Made by a program: the position numbers and the translations under genes
NCBI GenBank assembly: GCA_905250025.1
Contig: CAJNOJ010000094.1
Coordinates: forward strand, 254,193-318,192
Length of the DNA stretch: 64,000 nt
Source: Adineta ricciae
Taxonomy: Eukaryota > Rotifera > Eurotatoria > Adinetida > Adinetidae
Reading direction: 5' to 3'
Notes under the pieces: generated by a model
Seen by the model: only the letters and a program-made list of their open reading frames with translations
Told to the model about the DNA's origin: nothing
Database searches by the model: none
In this document: positions 1 through 10,041 of the stretch, piece after piece
How positions within the stretch are numbered: position 1 is the stretch's first letter
Layout: each line of letters starts with the position of its first letter

Positions 1-922
1 GCTGTACCATCGCCACCTGATTCTAAAACTAAATCATCCATTTCGTTTATGTTATAAAAAATAACAAGTATATTGATTTCAGTATGTCTTCTTACATCGC
101 TTCAAGCTGGTGCTTAATTTTTTAATTCCTTCATTTTTTTCCAATAAAGATCTGTTTAATTGTGCAATCCGACCTATATTTTCCCGTGAAAGGCTTTGCG
201 TGTCTTTATCATCATATTTCTTGTAGAGATGGATAATCCAAAAGCTTTCAGCGATAACAATTGCTAATAAAACCATCGATATCGAAATACATAACAATTG
301 ATATTTCTTCTCCTTTGATGATCCAACACTTTCCCCAAAGCAAAGTTTTCTCTTCACATATTCACCCGGTGCCATGCATTTGCTATTCAGGTTTTTGCCG
401 TTCCCTGTCATGCTCTCATAGTTGAAACCTTCGAAAATAAGCGCATCGAACACCGTTCATTTACATTGTTCGCTCTCTTTCTCTCGACTTACGTGTATTT
501 ACAGTTACTTTGTCGATATCCTCTTGATCATCGGTCAACGCCTCAAACTTTGAAGTCGTTTGTATTATCTGAGCTTCTGTCGACTCAGTCACAACTCCAG
601 TCGATCGTACTGACTGCATATATTCTAAACACAACAATCAAACATCTTACATCAATGTGCTCATCATACCTTGCAGATCTTTAGCTGGACCCATACAGTC
701 AATATCTCTGAATGCAGAGATCAACACTGTCACGTCGCTTTCGTTGATTTTGCCTTGATCAAACAACGATTGCCAGAGATCAAGAGTACCGTGGATTGTC
801 GTGTCATCTTGAATAGGTCGAGTAACAGTATCACCAAGAAGAAAATGAAGTCGTTTGCGAGATTCATTACTAAGACGATCGCCGACTTTCAGCAGAACTT
901 TTCTTAGGTCTTGATTATTCAT
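1..922 (-). CDS. DED-like transmembrane protein, copy 1 (partial, runs off left edge)
   Basis: Exons read at 670-922, 493-624, 96-428 and about 1-16; the 3' end lies beyond position 1. Exon 1 codes for a complete death-effector-domain-like fold: MNNQDLRKVLLKVGDRL opens helix 1, KRLHFLLGD matches the DED 'FL' region, and the LxLWQSLFDQGKI and DVTVLISAFRDI helices follow as in the first DED of caspase-8. Exon 2 is a polar linker. Exon 3 holds a KEKK stretch followed by one membrane span (about residues 173-197) and then a coiled-coil-like stalk. The basic residues before the span suggest N-in/C-out, with a cytosolic DED and an extracellular C-terminus. The few residues seen of exon 4 read CGDGT, so a cysteine-rich ectodomain probably begins here as in copy 2. 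A role in apoptotic or immune signalling is inferred from the DED only. Confidence 0.72.
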
Positions 923-1273
923 TAGATGTAGAGATTCAAATGGCTAATCTGAAAAGAAAACAGTCGATGATATAGAGGGAAAAGTAGATGATAGTGCTGG
1001 GAGATTTCGATGCAGTTGTACATTAGAAAATCTCGTCTATTGTAAATGAATACAGGAGAGGGTGTATGTGTGTTGTTTTTCTCTTGAAAAACATAGTCAG
1101 AGAGAAGAACACGAGGAAAATAGAGAGTAGGGCGATGAAGAATGACGCAGAAGAGACAGAACGAAAGAAAACAGTATTTTGCTAGTAGCATACCAAAACA
1201 GACAAACGCATATGAGTAATGGAGTGACACGAGGAAGAATCGTCACAAAAGCGGAGTAGAAAAAAGAACGAAA
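428..1273. repeat. Copy A of a near-identical duplicated block (partner 12427-13272)
   Basis: Offset is a constant 11,999 bases. Reading both copies side by side I count about six mismatches in 846 bp. The block covers exon 2, exon 1 and about 350 bp upstream of the start codon. Identity drops abruptly at about 1273, and on the other side falls to clearly diverged sequence within exon 3. Confidence 0.93.
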
Positions 1274-1893
1274 TACGATTTTGATCAAATAGTACCAGGA
1301 CAGAATGAGAACTAGAGTGATTAAAATAATAAAATTACAATGATACTACATAAAAGCCAGAAAATCCTACAATCGTCTGATTTCTCGCATTTTTCATTTT
1401 GAAGTTCGCTATAAATAAATAGGATCACTCATACACAAGTATTTGGTAACTGTAAAAATTTTAAAAAATGGAATAAATTCAATTCCAGGGACTGTGCTTT
1501 TATCGCTATGTTATCCATTGACATTTCATTCATATTATATTCTAACCTGATATGCTACGTTTTCACTTTGCATACGTCAGTCAATTCAATCCACGAGTAG
1601 TCAATACTGACTTTCCATAAGACATAATTTACGATTCACATTACGTCAAAAAACATTGATCAATCTGACGTCGCTCTGAACTGAACTGCATGTAAACCAA
1701 GATGCAAATTCTTCATAGTGAGAGTATCTATTACAATGCGATTTGTAGAGTACTGCACACACGACATCTTTTGAGTTTGTTTTTCACAGAACATTTGAGT
1801 AATTCTTCTTGTGAATATTGTTTTTTTGTTTTCATCATTCTTGGGTTTTTTTCCATACAACGCAGTACGTCAATTTCTTCAAGTCAATTCCAT
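1274..1893. other. Intergenic, no gene recognised
   Basis: AT-rich sequence between the divergently transcribed DED gene and the helicase gene. Small open frames on both strands (for example 1702-2007) have low-complexity translations, and the last one overlaps helicase exons 1-2 in another frame. It presumably holds both promoters. Confidence 0.6.
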
Positions 1894-3360
1894 ATGGCTC
1901 TGAATCTGGAAGACATGGTATGTCTTCTCCCAATGTTTCGTTTTACAAAAACGCTTTTGTTTAGAAGCGGACATCTCGATTCAATACGTTTTCATCGCGT
2001 GTCTTAGAAGAATTGCATCACTTTATTATTTATCCTCATCAGCGTGATGCTTTGTTGGCACTACGAACATGGTATAACAACGACTGTACTCGTATAGGTC
2101 TCGTTGTTATTCCAACAGGTGGTGGAAAATCAGGAATCGCTGTTCTTGCTCCGTATGTTCTGAATACCACTCGTGTATTAGTCGTAACACCATCATTACA
2201 GATAACGAATCAACTAGCCGCAGATTTCGGGTATGAAAATCGATTTCGAGTAGATTGAGAAAAAGAAGATTTTTCTGTAATTGATTTCAGACGACAACCA
2301 ACGAAAAGTTTCTATGTAAAACAAGGAATTGTGACTGGAGATGCAGCAGATATGTTCGTTGAGCCAGTTCGTATTGTGAACGAAGGACGAGATCTCGGAG
2401 ATCTGGCTGAGAATTTAGTTATCGTAAATGCGCATAAATTTGGAACAAATTCAAGTGTTGATTGGGAAAAACTGAATCAAAAAGCTTTCAATCTTTTAAT
2501 CGTTGATGAAGCTCATCATTTTCCCGCACCAACATGGAGCAAAATTGTCTCGCATTTCAAATGTAAAATTGTATTTCTCACTGCAACACCTTTTCGGGGA
2601 GGACAACCCATACTGGATAATCAAGATGGACGAATTTGTTTCGAAATTAGTCTAAACTCATTGATGAACAATGGAATCATTCGTCGAACACAGTTTCTAG
2701 AGATAGGAAATCATGTCGATTCAGGCGTTGAACGAATGCATGTGAGCAGATCGTGTATTTCCTCTCCGAACTTCATTTTTCTTTGATATTAGTTGCTGAG
2801 TAAAGAAATTCTCCGAATATTAGATAAACACGATCAATGTGATAACGTTGTTCAACACCAGGCAATGGTTCTCATGAAGGAAAAGAATGACACGACAAGT
2901 TTTGCTACACAACTCAATAAAATCAGCCCAAATAGCGCCGCGTCATATACAGGTGACACGAAGAATTCGAATTCTGTCCTTCAACGATTTGAAAATGGTA
3001 AACGAGAAGCTTAAGTTAAACTTATTTATGAATATGATACTTTTCGTAGGACAGCTTCGAGTTTTGGTCGTTTGTGGTAAACTTCTCGAAGGATACGATC
3101 GAAAACAAGTGAGTTTATGCGTTATCGCTCGGAACGTTCAACCGCAATCAAAGGTTTGTTCTTAGTTGGGATGAGACAGTGTCGTTAGGATATTCATTTA
3201 GGTTTTATTCACACAATTTGTTGGTCGTTGTCTGCGAAAAATTCGACCTGACGATCCAGTAGACGGAACAATTCTTACGCATGTGTTTTACAACCAAAGG
3301 CAAAATTACGAAAATCTGAACGAAATAGCAGAAGAGGATCCTGACGATGAGCAAGACTAA
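1894..3360 (+). CDS. Superfamily 2 DEAD/DEAH-type helicase, helicase core only
   Basis: Start ATG at 1894. Exon 1 is only 24 bp (MALNLEDM), followed by a GTATG...TTTAG intron, and five more exons lead to TAA at 3358-3360. The joined protein is about 400 residues. Motifs in order: a Q-motif-like YPHQRDALLALRTW, Walker A PTGGGKSG, motif Ib region VTPSLQITNQL, Walker B DEAH, motif III TATPFRGG, then a C-terminal RecA lobe with VLVVCGKLLEGYD and motif VI QFVGRCLRKIR. The pattern matches ResIII/type III restriction-subunit-like helicases and ATP-dependent nucleic acid unwinding. There is no nuclease, RNA-binding or protease domain and the tail is acidic (EEDPDDEQD). The substrate cannot be told from sequence. 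The family look is prokaryote- or phage-like, but the gene is spliced like its neighbours. Confidence 0.85.
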
Positions 3361-3421
3361 CCATTGAATTTGTACTGAATGTAATCGACAGCAGTGAATG
3401 TGTATTATTGCACTGTTTATT

Positions 3422-3427
3422 AATAAA
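3422..3427 (+). terminator. Poly(A) signal of the helicase gene
   Basis: AATAAA lies 62 bp after the helicase stop codon and just before an A-rich tract. Confidence 0.5.
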
Positions 3428-3483
3428 AAAAAGCTTAACGTTGAATAGAAAAGTGTAAATTAAAAAAAAAAGAAAAGATCAGA

Positions 3484-5087
3484 TCACTTTATTCCATTGG
3501 TGTATCGATTACGAAACTGTCGTCTTTGGAATGGTTTCTTTTGCTCCGTCATCGTATGATGATCGTGCTGCATGACTTGACCAGGAACTGGGCCATTCGG
3601 TGGCGGAGGAATTCGAAATGCTTCACTGGGTATTTTATCAACATTGAGATCCTAAACGCGAAATTGGATTTCTCTTGTTTTCATACAAACATCACCTACT
3701 TGATTTTCACTAAAATAATAATGTGGAGGTCCTGCACTTTGGCAAAACGGAACATCTAACAGATTATCGTCATTAACCCAATACATCATATAGAAATTGC
3801 ACATTTCGTCATCGCCAGTAGGACTAAACAGAATTCCAATAAATGCAAAAGCATCATCTCCGGAACGATAAACCTACCCGACTCGGACAACGTGTGATCT
3901 TGAATTGAACATTGTGCAAGCGATGGCGATGTAGTCACCTTTTTTAATTGTTAAATTACCATGAATTGGGTAGAACATTTGCGGTAATTGAGGTGAACGA
4001 CGACCGATTTCTCTCCATTCTTGTTCGTTTTTTTCACCGCGAACGCGATAAGCCGAATTGACTAGACCCAACTTGTGAGCGTGAACTCGAAATGCAAATG
4101 GATGCATTTCGATATTTTGTTCAATTTGACAAGCAGCTTCGAAGATCTCTGTGAAAAACAAAGAGCACAGCTTGGAATTGATTGCGTTTTATATTGATAT
4201 ACCTTCAGAATTCGGTTCGATTTGACCGCCAGTGCCGGCAAAAAAGACACCAGCGCGCTTAGGTGTACTAAAAGAATAAACAACAGATAAATATCATGTG
4301 TTTTCAGCTGGTTTAGTTACGGATTAGGCGTTGTTGTTAAAATCAAACCAGAGCGATCCGTTTGACCAGCTATCGAAAAGAATAACTTGAACAAATTTTA
4401 TCTTTAATCCCTCAATTACCTTTGAATTTATCAATATTAGCATAATGCACTTGTAAGACAAGGTATTTGATCGGTGTTGTCGCACCGATTTTGAACGCCA
4501 CATCTGAAACCCAATATTAAACAGCATCGACTCACATCGGCACTTTACCTTTTGGCAATTCAGTTTTATCAGCATCCAAAGCCCATGCATAGACAATCGT
4601 CGAGCCTGACGCACATGTTGGTCCTGTTTCATATTTATTCGATGCTGAATCCGATGCTTGAGACATTTCACCACAATTCCTAAAAAGTTTTAAATAGATC
4701 TTTGGAAAGGAAGTAATTGTTTACCGACCAAACTTTCTTCTCACTTCCGGGTTCTGTGCATCCATAAAGTAAAATATGATGCGCGTCGTTGGAAGTTGCA
4801 GATGGATTAAATGCCGCTAAAATCACCCATTGAAATCGATCTCTCTGATATGTAACCGTTCTTACTTATATAAACTGGCTTGTCATGATCCAATTCAACT
4901 GATGTACAAAGATAATCATCGACCTAAGAAACAATACTCGAAGTTTTCTTTAAATAGATGATGAACATTCTCGTACATGATTAGCAATAACATCAGGCAT
5001 AAGAACAGCTAATGTATTCGACGCATCTTCACTAGCGAAGCTGAGTAATATCGAGGAAAAGACAAGAATGATTGACAATAGCATCAT
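3484..5087 (-). CDS. Peptidylglycine alpha-hydroxylating monooxygenase (PHM)
   Basis: Copper- and ascorbate-dependent hydroxylation of C-terminal glycine in neuropeptide precursors, the first step of peptide amidation in the secretory pathway. The start MMLLSIILVFSSILLSFAS is a signal peptide. CuA ligands are seen in DAHHILLYGC (HH pair) and LQVHYAN (third His). CuB ligands are seen in FRVHAHKLG (HxH) and the Met of CTMFNS. DEMCNFYMMYW and other conserved Cys fit the two PHM lobes. The gene has about nine exons with short introns. It ends after the PHM core in a proline- and basic-rich tail (stop 3484-3486) with no lyase (PAL) domain, so the second amidation step must come from another gene. 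Start chosen as the first ATG before the signal peptide, about 45 bp downstream of a TATA box. Confidence 0.92.
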
Positions 5088-5131
5088 TCTTGGAAAATAC
5101 GAATTCTACGAGGATCGACAACAAGTCTTTG

Positions 5132-5141
5132 TATATATATA
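5132..5141 (-). promoter_or_regulatory. TATA box of the PHM gene
   Basis: TATATATATA read on the minus strand about 45 bp upstream of the PHM start codon. Confidence 0.55.
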
Positions 5142-5891
5142 GTCGAAAACAATCACGAATCAAATGCTTTCGCCGCAGACAACGATTTCATCTTTATTTT
5201 GTTTTCCTTTCTGTAATATATAGTTGTCGTTACTAACACAAACAGTTCTGGACAAAAACACATACGTGAAATGTAATTTGGTTGATATGTCACATTACTT
5301 ATTCAATGGAATAGTCTCACAGAATTCACCGAGTCAGACAAAAATTTATGATGATTACTACTTCACAGGTCACGCATGTTATATAATCAATATTGTATCG
5401 CTCGTATGATTATTCAGTTGGAAGGAGAAGGAGAGAATTCGTTGCTATTGAATCAATTCTAGAGCGAACAAGACTCATGTATATGCGTGTATTCGCTGAT
5501 CAGACGAACTAACGGTTAAAGAACAGGTAAAAAAAAGAAAGAGGTGAATTGGTCGAGCCAGATAAATCCTCATCGATGCTTCATTCTTATTCTGCAGCGT
5601 GTGTGCGTTTAGTAATAATATATGACATTTTATGATGTATGTGCACATTGACATTTGACCGCTTGACAAAGAAGAATGAATTAAGAAAGAAGAATTCGAT
5701 TTTACTTGTTACAAATTCTACTCGTATCGAATAATGGCATTATTAATCTTTTTTTCTATTATAGAGAATTATTATCAAAAGAACTATCTTCTGTGGCAAG
5801 CGCGTCTTCTCTCTCTCTCTCTCCTGTTCTTTGAGCATTATAGGACTTGGAAACGAATAGAAAAAGAGGAGATAAGAAACACGTTACAAGA
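5142..5891. other. Intergenic between PHM and the hexosaminidase-like gene
   Basis: No convincing gene. It contains a short CT run at about 5808-5823 just upstream of the hexosaminidase-like start. Open frames at 5224-5409, 5475-5669 and 5759-5971 lack family resemblance. Confidence 0.6.
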
Positions 5892-7790
5892 ATGATTCCA
5901 TTTCGACGGCTGACACATTCGTTGATCGTTGTTTTCGTTTTAAGCTTTGTACTCATTTTATCGGTATTCACGAAGATCTTCTTTCAAGCGGATCATCATC
6001 ACGTAAATGTAAGTATTTGAAAAGTACTTGAACTTTACCTCCGAACTTCTACTTCTAGTCTTCTCATTCCGCAATTGTTGAAAAGATTCTTGATCCGAAT
6101 GATCAACAGCTCGATGTCATTCAAATCGACAATCATCCATTAGCATTTTATGTTCATTTCGATCTGAAAGGTGCGGCACCGAAAGTGTCCTATTTCAAAA
6201 AGTTATTTCCTTTGCTGCATCAATGGGGCGTGAAAGGTATCTGCATGGAATACGAAGATATGTTTCCGTTCGATGGAATTGTCCGTTCGATCAAACACAA
6301 GCAAGCCTACACGAAAGATGATATCGAAACTATCAATCAATTAGCGAAAGACAATCGATTAGACGTTATGCCGCTACTACAAACTTATGGTAAAGATGAA
6401 AATCACCAGTGATCAGAAAGATCTCGTTGTTTTCTTTAGGACATTTGGAGTTTTTGTTGAAGTTGAACGAGTTCAGCGATTTGCGCGAGAATCCAAAATA
6501 TCCACAAGTGATAACGCCGTGCGTAGATCGAACGTATACTGTTCTATATTCGATGATTGATCAGTATTTAAAACTTCATCCTGACATTCGTTTCTTTCAT
6601 ATTGGTCATGATGAAGTTTATTATTTTCTAACGCATCCTGCTTGTGCAGAGTTTCAACGTGCAACTGGAATTCATAACCAATACGAACTATTCGCTTATC
6701 ATTTAAACAAAATTGTTAGTTATATCAAACAACGATCTCCAAACATTGAACTGCTCGTTTGGCATGATGTTTTGCAAAATTTAAATTTACAAATGCTGCA
6801 ACGGTATAACTTCCTCAATTCAATTCATCCGGTTCTCTGGTCATATCGTGAGGACATGCAAGTCGAAGGGTTCGTCATTGGTTCTCAAGCTGACCTCTTC
6901 GGACAATACAAATCACTGTGGGGAGCAACTGCATTCAAAGGAGCAACACATGAAATTGCCACGATTAGTGATGTGAAACATTACTACGAAAGTAAAGAAT
7001 AGTTTTAGCATCGTGCTGTTTATATTGCTTGGCATTTAGATCAAGTGTCTTGGATAAAGCAGCTGCAAATGTATCATCGAACAAAATGGCGAAATTTTCA
7101 CGGAGTTATTTTGACTGGCTGGTCGCGTTATGACCATTTTCTTTCCCTATGCGAGCTTTTACCTTATTCGATTCCGTCGATGTTATTTTCAATTGCCGCA
7201 TGGCACAAGCAATTTCAAAATCTTCCTCGGAATCAAAATATACCTCATCAGCTGCAAAACTACGTTCAACAGCAATTACAATGCTCATCAGCACTTCATT
7301 TGAATACTCAGGATCATTTTTCGACAAAACCGATACCGAAGTTAGTTTCACGTTTCTCACCTTATTTTATTTTGCTTGCTGATGTAGATGCCAATTTCCT
7401 GGGGCGGGTGTGTACGAATCAATGATTTCTTTGGGACGTATTTGGAACCAAGTTGAACAAGCAGAATCGTTCGTAAATAAATATGTTACTGATCTTCATG
7501 TAAAATACAATTACATTCATGTCAAGCGCGGAGAAGAATGCTTAGAAATCCTACGACCTGCGATTCATGCCTTACAAAGCTTTATTAACTTGTTTATTCA
7601 TTCTATGAATGAAGTTTTTCCTGAGCAAGTGGCAATTGAATGGCTTGAAACGTATTTTATGCAACGGTATAATTTAGTTCATCGCCGATATGAATTCATT
7701 CAACGTGCAGTTCGTGAACAGAAGTCATGGGGCACTCGGCCAATACCGAATATAAACAAACTAGAGGCGAATTTGACAAATGCGAGATGA
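5892..7790 (+). pseudogene. Hexosaminidase D-like (GH20) gene with two lesions
   Basis: The N-terminus MIPFRRLTHSLIVVFVLSF is a signal anchor. The next exons carry a GH20 catalytic barrel like hexosaminidase D (HEXD): HPLAFYVHFDLKG, WGVKGICMEYEDMFPF, and the catalytic Asp-Glu pair in FFHIGHDEV. Conserved landmarks FKGAT and [10 protein letters not shown] follow, and a helical C-terminal region ends at 7788-7790. Introns at 6010-6058 and near 6391-6438 join cleanly. Two defects follow. First, after DVKHYYE at about 7000 the frame meets two in-frame TAG codons inside GTAAAGAATAGTTTTAG before continuing as [10 protein letters not shown]. Second, at about 7400 (CTGGGGCGGG) one G appears missing, so the frame shifts between ANFLG and VYESMISLG. 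It is either a recent pseudogene or affected by assembly errors; coding flavour is intact elsewhere. Confidence 0.78.
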
Positions 7791-7906
7791 TACTTTTATT
7801 TGCAGAAGAAAATTTGTGATAAAAGTCTGTGAATTTTTGAAAATATTTTACGTTTTGAAATTATGTTTGTTTTGTGTATGAAAATATGCTTAGATAATGA
7901 TTAGAA

Positions 7907-8386
7907 TTAATATTTTCCTTGTGGTGTTGTTTCAGAGACGACTGTCGTGTATGTAGGAGGTGCATCCTCGCGCATGCAGTGAACAGGAACAGCTACTGGT
8001 CGACCAGTAGCAAAGTTATTAGTAAAAGAATGGACTTGATACACAGGCTGTCCAGGAGCTGGTGTAAAGACTGGAACTGCTTGTGGAACTCGTCGATTAT
8101 TGACAGTATTCAAGTGTATACAACAGCGTATACAGATTGATAGAATGACAATGCATGCCGAGACGATTCCGATAATTGCGTATGTTGGTAAACCGCGACA
8201 ATCTCCATAGTACGTGCCACAGGTTTGACCAGCTAACAAAGCATATTATTAAGAATGAATCCAGAAATACGAGTCGAACTTACAATAGCAATAATATGAG
8301 CTGTAACCGCTGTAACACCAGTCAGCAGATATTGCACTGATGGATGATAATAGGATAAACAAAGTGAAACTTTTTGATCGAAACAT
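7907..8386 (-). CDS. Small Cys-rich single-pass protein with PPxY tail (Shisa/VOPP-like)
   Basis: Two exons joined by a GTAAGTTC...TTTGTTAG phase-1 intron give about 140 residues. It has a signal peptide (MFRSKSFTLFILLSSISA), a short Tyr/Cys-rich ectodomain (WCYSGYSSYYCYSG then TCGTYYGDC), one membrane span (YAIIGIVSACIVILSICI) followed by RCC, and a Pro-rich cytosolic tail ending DAPPTYTTV near the C-terminus. The layout resembles Shisa, VOPP1 and WBP1 adaptors, whose PPxY motifs bind WW domains of NEDD4-type ubiquitin ligases. That partner is inferred. The longer open frame at 8233-8427 in another frame is a shadow of exon 1. Confidence 0.7.
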
Positions 8387-8900
8387 GCTTTAATTGCGAC
8401 GTGATGTTTATCTTGGAAGTGAAGCAAAATAGCTGAGAAGATCTTTGATTAAATAGAGACCGATATGATGTCATTGATAAGACGGAGCAAACAGGATTTT
8501 TTTCGCGTTACTACGATAAATGTGAGTCAGAATTCTAAGCATTAGAGATGTGTCCACGTGTGTCAGAAAAAAGCGAAATGTTCGCTATTTAGAATCGAGA
8601 TACAGGTATACGTAATAAGAGTATCATTCCGGTTGCTTTTTTGACATGAGTGCATTTTGAAGAACGGCCGAAATACTTCATCGTATCTCAATTCTGATGC
8701 ATCATAAAAGCAGCGTTTTCAATCTGTCATCAAGTTTTTCAAACATCATATTCTTTATTGCAACTTCGTAACAACGAACAATTCCACATGACTGGTTTAA
8801 AACAAAGTTGATACGAGGATTTACAATATTGTCATGCTCGAAGTAATTCATTGTGTTGTATTCACATCTAGTTACATTCTTTTCACTCGAAAATCGTATA
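8387..8900. other. Intergenic between two minus-strand genes
   Basis: Promoter and 5' UTR of the PPxY protein plus the 3' end of the DED gene. Part of a minus-strand open frame (8702-8989) reads across the true stop of the DED gene in another frame. Nothing else is supported. Confidence 0.55.
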
Positions 8901-10041
8901 TCATGAACAGATACAAGTGTATCCATCGCCACAAATTCCACCGCATTTATGAGCGTACGTTCGACACCACTGATCGCAAGTACATGCATGGCCTAAAACC
9001 ATACGAGATATCAATCAAAAGACTCTGGTTACATTGATTTACCTTACCGATAGAATCATATGGAATAAATTCATTGCGACAGACACATGCATGACCATCA
9101 GCACACACTCCAAATGATGAATTGCGTTCCTTACACCATTGTTGACAACCACATGTCGATCCTTCGGTAAACTCTAAAGTAAAAAATGTTTATTTTTGAG
9201 AAAAATGCGCGTATCTTGTTGTATTCTTCACTCGAACGTTCTTTGTCATCATCGAATCTTTTCTGTGGAATTGCAGATGTACTTAGTTGAGGAATATCTT
9301 CCGTATTTCCCCACCGATGACTATTCGAATTATTCGCATTCCGATGATTCATCATTTGACCAAGTTTTACATGAAGACATACTATCCATACACACTCAAC
9401 AATAGCGATTATCAATAGAATTAACAATATGATATTCCATGGTAATTTAGACACTTGCGTCTTCGCACAAGAATGATATGATTGTTCAGAATGTGCGAGA
9501 AGTTTTCTCTGTATATTATTTACAGGTATCGTTGGTATATGATCAATACAATCATTTTTATTATTCATTTCATCGACAAGTTCTAAATGACATATCTTCA
9601 ACTTTTCACACGCATGGCTAAAAACCACTTACTAGTCCTGATCGTGACGTGATCTTCGTCATCTTGCATCAATCGATCGATGAGCGATGGCATGAGTTCC
9701 GATAGACTTCGTGTTGGTTCATTCGTATTATTCATATGTGCTAGAAAAGAACTCAATTGTTAATCAATTTGCCTCCTTAAGCATTTACCTCGTAGACATC
9801 GGGCAGCATCAAAGCATCCGATCTGTTCGAATGCTCTAATCAGCAATGTCACATCAGTTGGAAGAATCTTTTCTTGATCGAACAAGCTTTCTAAAAGACT
9901 AAGAGTTCCACCAAGTGATTGATCATCTCGAATACGGCGAGGGACATCATCAGCAAGAAAGAAATGGAGACGTTTTCGATCGTCATCACTAAGACGATCT
10001 TGAAGATTTAGGAGTATTCCACGCAAACGGAGATTATCCAT
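8901..10041 (-). CDS. DED-like transmembrane protein with two defensin-like modules
   Basis: Exon 1 (9789-10041) is 253 bp, the same length and phase as in the two sister genes, and encodes the DED-like fold (KRLHFFLADDVPRR, TLSLLESLFDQEKI, DVTLLIRAFEQIGC). Exon 2 is 9633-9740. The third coding block (9232 to at least 9453) has the membrane span NIILLILLIIAIVECVWIVC. Exon 4 (9048-9173) carries CGCQQWC, GVC and CVC; exon 5 (8901-8992) carries CTCDQWC, GGIC and CIC and then the stop. Both fit CxxxC...GxC...CxC, the cysteine-stabilised alpha-beta pattern of defensins, with an unusually short first loop. Splicing between exons 2 and 3 is uncertain. The strong donor at 9632 and the obvious acceptor 15 bp later do not keep frame; a join to 9453 does and gives about 266 residues, but skips open sequence resembling sister exon 3. 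A frameshift there is possible. Confidence 0.68.

Noticed and set aside
671..907. Plus-strand open frame opposite DED exon 1 (and its twin at 12670-12906)
   Set aside because: Antisense shadow of the conserved DED exon; no motif of its own.
922..1230. Minus-strand open frame upstream of DED copy 1, duplicated at 12921-13229
   Set aside because: Identical only because the whole block is duplicated. The translation looks random and it lies 5' of the start codon.
1702..2007. Open frame overlapping the helicase start
   Set aside because: Wrong frame. The helicase frame uses a 24 bp first exon and a consensus intron that explain the region better.
9618..9632. 15 bp GTAAGTGGTTTTTAG as a functional intron
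   Set aside because: Removing it leaves a stop within a few codons, so a simple ultrashort intron is not supported; kept only as an ambiguity finding.
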